The notes under the pieces: generated by a model
Database searches by the model: none
Told to the model about the DNA's origin: nothing
The model's input: the letters and a program-made list of their open reading frames with translations, nothing else
DNA from: JBHJHK01 sp050330975
Lineage (GTDB): Bacteria; Pseudomonadota; Gammaproteobacteria; Competibacterales; Competibacteraceae
Length of the DNA stretch: 7,348 bases
Reading direction: 5' to 3'
Assembly: GCA_050330975.1 (NCBI GenBank)
Contig: JBHJHK010000177.1
Span: 1 to 7,348 of the forward strand
Part shown: piece after piece, positions 7,101-7,348 of the stretch
Position numbering within the stretch: position 1 is the first letter of the stretch
Layout: each line of letters begins with the position of its first letter
Made by a program: the position numbers and the translations under genes

Positions 7101-7348
7101 GGGGTTGCCGCCGACGGGGCGTCCACGGTGGACCCCATGATCGAGGGCCCCTTGGCCAACAGCCCCTCCACCACCTTGGCGGAACTCACCACCCCGGGCA
7201 TACCGGCCCCGGGGTGGGTGCCGGCGCCGACGAAGTATAACCCGTCGATGTCTTCGGCCTTGTTGTGGAAGCGAAAGTAGGCCGAAAGGGTGAAGCGGGG
7301 CGCCACGGAAAACCCACTGCCCACATAGCTCAAGTAACGGCTCACGAA
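6854..7348 (-). CDS. crtI: Phytoene desaturase CrtI, C-terminal part (5' end beyond the window)
   Basis: CrtI is an FAD-dependent membrane-associated desaturase that converts phytoene to lycopene. Only the C-terminal end is present, read from the right edge: YLSYVGSGFSVAPRF, LSAYFRFHNKAED, and the diagnostic flavin-binding end YFVGAGTHPGAGMPGV (39-53 counting from the edge) followed by SSAK. Family members normally stop about 10-20 residues after this motif. Here homology ends near base 7155, but there is no stop. The frame continues through a Ser/Ala/Pro-rich segment (about 7153-7100) and then 247 bases into crtB in another frame, ending with TGA at 6854. The roughly 80 residues after 7100 look like an out-of-frame shadow of crtB, not real protein. 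The physical end of the gene is therefore uncertain: long overlap, frameshift into CrtB, or a sequence error. The family assignment is secure. Confidence 0.88.
   Translation of the reverse strand, partial: FVSRYLSYVGSGFSVAPRFTLSAYFRFHNKAEDIDGLYFVGAGTHPGAGMPGVVSSAKVVEGLLAKGPSIMGSTVDAPSAATPWPPPATPCAATAKASTGRRGFCPWTRRWTPPVSTPFAATWTIWWISASTAAAIPTRYESGWRPCAGTWRAGPAMTPPWRIY

Noticed and set aside
7136..7138. ATG on the minus strand, preceded by AAGGGG, as an alternative crtB start
   Set aside because: It is in the crtI frame and not the crtB frame; it could serve crtB only if the sequence had a frameshift, and crtI would still lack a stop.

Overview
The window is GC-rich bacterial chromosome, densely coding, with two convergent gene groups and no mobile elements, RNA genes or CRISPR arrays that I can see. 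The organism is most likely a gammaproteobacterium. The Mfd protein follows the Escherichia coli type closely through its helicase and C-terminal parts, and the HAD gene resembles a clade I know from gammaproteobacteria. A retinal pathway points to a rhodopsin-bearing photoheterotroph, perhaps marine or halophilic. The lineage and lifestyle are inferences from remembered families, not from a search.

Left half, plus strand (1-3886): the 3' three quarters of mfd (transcription-repair coupling factor, start outside the window), then a HAD-superfamily phosphatase whose ribosome binding site overlaps the mfd stop codon, then after 63 bases a small RDD-family membrane protein starting at GTG. These three probably form one transcription unit, although RDD could have its own promoter.

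Middle (3887-4011): a 125-base convergent intergenic region with two possible terminator hairpins, one followed by a T-rich tract serving the minus-strand genes and one GC-rich stem without a T tract.

Right half, minus strand (4012-7348, read right to left): a carotenoid-to-retinal operon in the order crtI (3' end only), crtB, crtY, blh. CrtB makes phytoene from geranylgeranyl diphosphate, CrtI desaturates it to lycopene, CrtY cyclises lycopene to beta-carotene, and Blh cleaves beta-carotene into two retinal molecules. This is the standard set that supplies chromophore to a microbial rhodopsin. The rhodopsin gene and crtE are not in the window.

The most unusual structure is the packing of crtI, crtB and crtY. 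The crtI frame has no stop before crtB and runs 247 bases into it; third-position GC switches frame right at the crtB start, next to a run of six C. crtB and crtY are in the same frame, separated only by one TGA and two codons, and crtY has only a TTG or a late GTG as start. I see no clearly undescribed system; the proteins are recognisable families, and the junctions are what deserve a second look.
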